A stretch of DNA of 64,000 nucleotides from Niallia sp. Man26 (lineage in GTDB: Bacteria; Bacillota; Bacilli; Bacillales; Cytobacillaceae). The translations under genes were made by a program, and so were the position numbers. Positions 61,829 to 64,000 of the stretch are shown one piece after another. Below the pieces are notes generated by a model. It made no database searches, had not been told where the DNA came from, and saw only the letters and a program-made list of their open reading frames with translations. The stretch lies in contig NZ_CP095743.1 of assembly GCF_022049065.2 (NCBI RefSeq), forward strand, positions 635,001-699,000, given 5' to 3'. The number at the start of each line of letters is the position of its first letter. Position 1 is the stretch's first letter.

Positions 61829-62723
61829 CTCCTGTCAGTTCAAGGAAGAGATGCTCTAAAGAAGGAATTTGTCTATTCATTTCAATTATATTAACATTCG
61901 CCTCAAACAACATTTTGCTCCACTTGCTTGCCTCTTCTTCTAAAAAAGGCGTAATGACGTTTTCGCCGTCAATTTTGACAGAAGGAGAGACGCTCTTTAA
62001 TAGATCAATACCAACATCCATAGGAGTAAAGCGCCAAATAATTCTTTCTTGTGCAGTAAGCAAGGATTGAACAGACTCTGTATGAATAATCTTGCCATTC
62101 AAGATGATTGAGACTCTGTCACAAAGCAGCTGGATTTCACTGAGGAGATGGCTTGAAACTAAAACACTTAAGCCTTCCTTTTCCGCCAAAAAGCGGATAA
62201 ATTGTCTCATTTCTCTTATGCCGGATGGATCTAAACCATTTGTCGGCTCATCAAGTATTAAAACTTTAGGTCTGCTTAAAAGTGCCTGCCCGATGCCAAG
62301 TCTCTGTCTCATCCCGAGTGAGTAGGTTTTTACCTTATCATGAATTCTGTCTTTCAAACCGACAAGCTCGATGATATCTTCAATCCGTTTATCATCAACC
62401 CCCTTTAACATGCGCGCAAAAAATTGCAGGTTTTCCCAGCCGGTTAAGTAAGGATATAGCTCTGGATTTTCTACAATGCAACCAAGCCTTTCCATTGCTT
62501 TAGAAAAATCCTTTTTAACATCATAGCCGCAAATTTGGATGGAACCAGAGGTTGGCTTAATCAAACCGACAAGCATTCGAATTGTTGTTGTTTTTCCGGC
62601 TCCGTTTGGTCCAAGAAAACCAAATACTTCTCCGCTTTTCAGTTCAAAGCTGATATCTTTAATAATCTTTCTTTTCCCAATCGTTTTCGTCAGGTTTTTA
62701 ACTGCCAGTGTTGTTTCACTCAT
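61812..62723 (-). CDS. ABC transporter ATP-binding protein
   Basis: 303 residues. Walker A GPNGAGKTT, Q-loop region, signature YSLGMRQRLGIG, Walker B VLILDEPTNGLDPSG and H-loop SSHLL are all intact. The C-terminal 80 residues form the regulatory domain seen in BcrA/LolD-like exporters. Operates with the overlapping permease. Overlaps the SGNH hydrolase gene by 8 bp. Confidence 0.92.
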   Translation of the reverse strand: MSETTLAVKNLTKTIGKRKIIKDISFELKSGEVFGFLGPNGAGKTTTIRMLVGLIKPTSGSIQICGYDVKKDFSKAMERLGCIVENPELYPYLTGWENLQFFARMLKGVDDKRIEDIIELVGLKDRIHDKVKTYSLGMRQRLGIGQALLSRPKVLILDEPTNGLDPSGIREMRQFIRFLAEKEGLSVLVSSHLLSEIQLLCDRVSIILNGKIIHTESVQSLLTAQERIIWRFTPMDVGIDLLKSVSPSVKIDGENVITPFLEEEASKWSKMLFEANVNIIEMNRQIPSLEHLFLELTGGGTIE

Positions 62724-63507
62724 TTTCTTCTACCTCCCAGGAAATTAAGGAAGCGACTCTGTCTGCCATCAATTCGTATCCTTGTTTGTTCGGATGGAAA
62801 TGGTCTGAATAAAGATAGGTTTGGACATTCTGCTGAAAAATATCATATGTAGGAACAAAGATTGTCTTCGCAAAAGCTGCACTCGTTTCCGCACTTTCAT
62901 AATTCCAGTCCCGGACAATTTTAGAGGTAAGCTCACTATCTTCCAAATCACTGAAAGGATTATAGAGACCAATCAGGTAAATTGGTGTCTTCTCATTTGT
63001 CGCTCTAATTGTTGTCAAAATATCCTCTAAATTCTGATTATAGGTTGCAGATAATTTGGAAACAGTACCATCATCAAAATGGGATAGTGTTTCTCCACCC
63101 TGGAATAAATCATTTCCGCCTATCGTAATAAAAATGATGTCGGCATTTTTAATTTGCCGCTGTATTTCCTGCTGCTTGACCTGGGCCGAGAGCTCTGTAG
63201 AGGTTTGGCCTTTAATACCATAGTTTTTTAGTGTAATGTCTTCATCTGTTTTATCAGACAGCTTGTCTTTCAGATAGCCGATATAGCCTTTTCCTGCCTC
63301 ATCGCCAGTTCCCCTTGTAAGAGAATCTCCTAGAGCTAAAAGCTGTACCCCTCCAGATGGTGCTGCTTCTGCAGGTTTATTGGATGTGTCTAATTCCTTC
63401 TTAGAGCCTTGGGCATAATCGACAAGCACCCAGCCGAGACCAAACATCCACATCAAACAGACGAGCAAAGAAAGCGAAGTAATATAGATGGTTGCCTTCT
63501 TTTTCAA
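62716..63507 (-). CDS. Membrane-anchored SGNH/GDSL hydrolase
   Basis: 263 residues. An uncleaved N-terminal span (8-28) anchors the enzyme outside. Catalytic blocks: GDSLTRG (Ser nucleophile), YGIKGQTS (Gly), TIGGNDLF (Asn) and the DHFHPNKQGY end (Asp and His). It is a lipase/esterase of the YpmR/TesA type. It is the first gene of a three-gene operon with an ABC exporter, suggesting the pair handles a lipid or acylated wall component; this is inference. Confidence 0.88.
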   Translation of the reverse strand: MKKKATIYITSLSLLVCLMWMFGLGWVLVDYAQGSKKELDTSNKPAEAAPSGGVQLLALGDSLTRGTGDEAGKGYIGYLKDKLSDKTDEDITLKNYGIKGQTSTELSAQVKQQEIQRQIKNADIIFITIGGNDLFQGGETLSHFDDGTVSKLSATYNQNLEDILTTIRATNEKTPIYLIGLYNPFSDLEDSELTSKIVRDWNYESAETSAAFAKTIFVPTYDIFQQNVQTYLYSDHFHPNKQGYELMADRVASLISWEVEENE

Positions 63508-63633
63508 TATGTCTCCCCCTTTTTCATTTTTAAGTTCTTATGTCATATTTTATCGATGCTTGTAAGCGGAAGCAAACAATAGCTAGTTTTAAGTGTTGAC
63601 AAGTAAAAGATTAAATAGACGTTATGGATGTTA

Positions 63634-63669
63634 AAGCAAAAAAAGAGTCAGGCAAAAGCGCAAGACTCT
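63634..63669 (-). terminator. Terminator for the YitT/DUF2179 gene
   Basis: On the complement AGAGTC / GACTCT is followed by seven T residues. Short stem, downstream of the stop codon. Confidence 0.6.
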
Positions 63670-63678
63670 ATTTCTATG

Positions 63679-64000
63679 TTAATGAATGTCCTTTTTCTTA
63701 AAGCGTCCGCCTCGAACCTCTGCAATATTAGCTACTGCAAGGAAAGCAGTTGGGTCCAGCTCCTCTACAATCAGCTTCAGCTTCGCTTCTTCCAATCTGT
63801 TGATGACACAGAAGATGACTTTCTTATTATCGCCAGTATAGGCACCTTCACCTTTCAGATAAGTTACCCCCCGTCCTAATCTTGCGATAATTGTCTCACC
63901 AATCACTTCAGCATTATCGCTGATAATCCAGGCTGACTTTGATTCATCGAGTCCAGCTATGACAATATCGATCACTTTAAAGGCAATAAAGTAAGCGATG
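63679..64000 (-). CDS. YitT family protein, C-terminal part with DUF2179 (cut by window end)
   Basis: 107 residues are visible, and the frame continues off the edge at 64000 (reads IAYFIAFKVIDIVIAGLDES there), so the start is missing. The DUF2179 domain is seen: KSAWIISDNAEVIGETIIARLGRGVTYLKGEGAYTGDNKKVIFCVINRLE, with the tail GGRFKKK. Full-length proteins carry five or six membrane spans before this. Paralogue of the YitT gene at 49418, which lacks this domain. Confidence 0.88.
   Translation of the reverse strand, partial: IAYFIAFKVIDIVIAGLDESKSAWIISDNAEVIGETIIARLGRGVTYLKGEGAYTGDNKKVIFCVINRLEEAKLKLIVEELDPTAFLAVANIAEVRGGRFKKKDIH

Overview
The window is chromosomal DNA of a low-GC, endospore-forming Bacillota, most likely a Bacillaceae member near Bacillus/Niallia. 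Evidence: typical AGGAGG ribosome sites with many TTG/GTG starts; sporulation-linked genes (prkA, yhbH, CotF-family coat proteins); and blocks matching Bacillus subtilis order (queG-yhbB-cspR...prkA-yhbH, and yhcT-yhcU...yhcX). No phage, transposase, rRNA or CRISPR is visible. Species assignment is inference.

Layout. 0-5 kb: a sortase-assembled pilus cluster (ancillary pilin cut by the window edge, backbone pilin, two class C sortases). 5-13.6 kb: two divergent wall-anchored surface proteins, a choice-of-anchor I/alkaline-phosphatase-like protein and a 2042-residue lamin-tail/metallophosphoesterase protein, which share an unusual LP(D/N)TATSNY sorting signal unlike that of the pilins. 13.6-24.7 kb: FNT channel, an ACT-domain/MFS fusion, tRNA-Gly, B3/B4 protein, queG, amidase-domain protein, trmL, nfrA, prkA, yhbH. 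24.7-38.4 kb: accessory genes in short units, including an ECF sigma factor with its membrane regulator, a nonsense-truncated GNAT gene, a DUF896 gene behind two MhqR-type operators, a cupin, a FusB-type EF-G-binding protein, CotF/YraG-type coat proteins, a decayed gene, a yybP-ykoY (Mn2+) riboswitch in front of a 39-codon gene and a lipoprotein, a divergent XRE regulator pair, and proC.

38.5-49.4 kb holds the most notable block: a structured leader with its own terminator, then six tightly packed genes encoding an HPt-REC-GGDEF-REC diguanylate cyclase, a membrane HEAT-repeat protein, a family 2 glycosyltransferase, a large membrane-anchored TIM-barrel glycosidase-like protein, a lone receiver and a hybrid histidine kinase. 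Together they look like a self-contained phosphorelay/c-di-GMP controlled exopolysaccharide synthesis system. Its parts are recognisable, but the set (no BcsB, no PilZ, no acyltransferase) does not match pga, bcs or ydaJKLMN.

49.4-64 kb: YitT protein, DegA-like LacI regulator, DUF47-Pit phosphate uptake pair, GNAT, SDR, aldo-keto reductase, GlsB/YeaQ protein, RluA-family pseudouridine synthase, YhcU, YhcX (GNAT-nitrilase), YhdB, M14 carboxypeptidase, DUF3889 protein, an ABC-2 export operon with an SGNH hydrolase, and a YitT/DUF2179 gene cut by the window end.

All functional calls come from reading sequence motifs; no database search was run.
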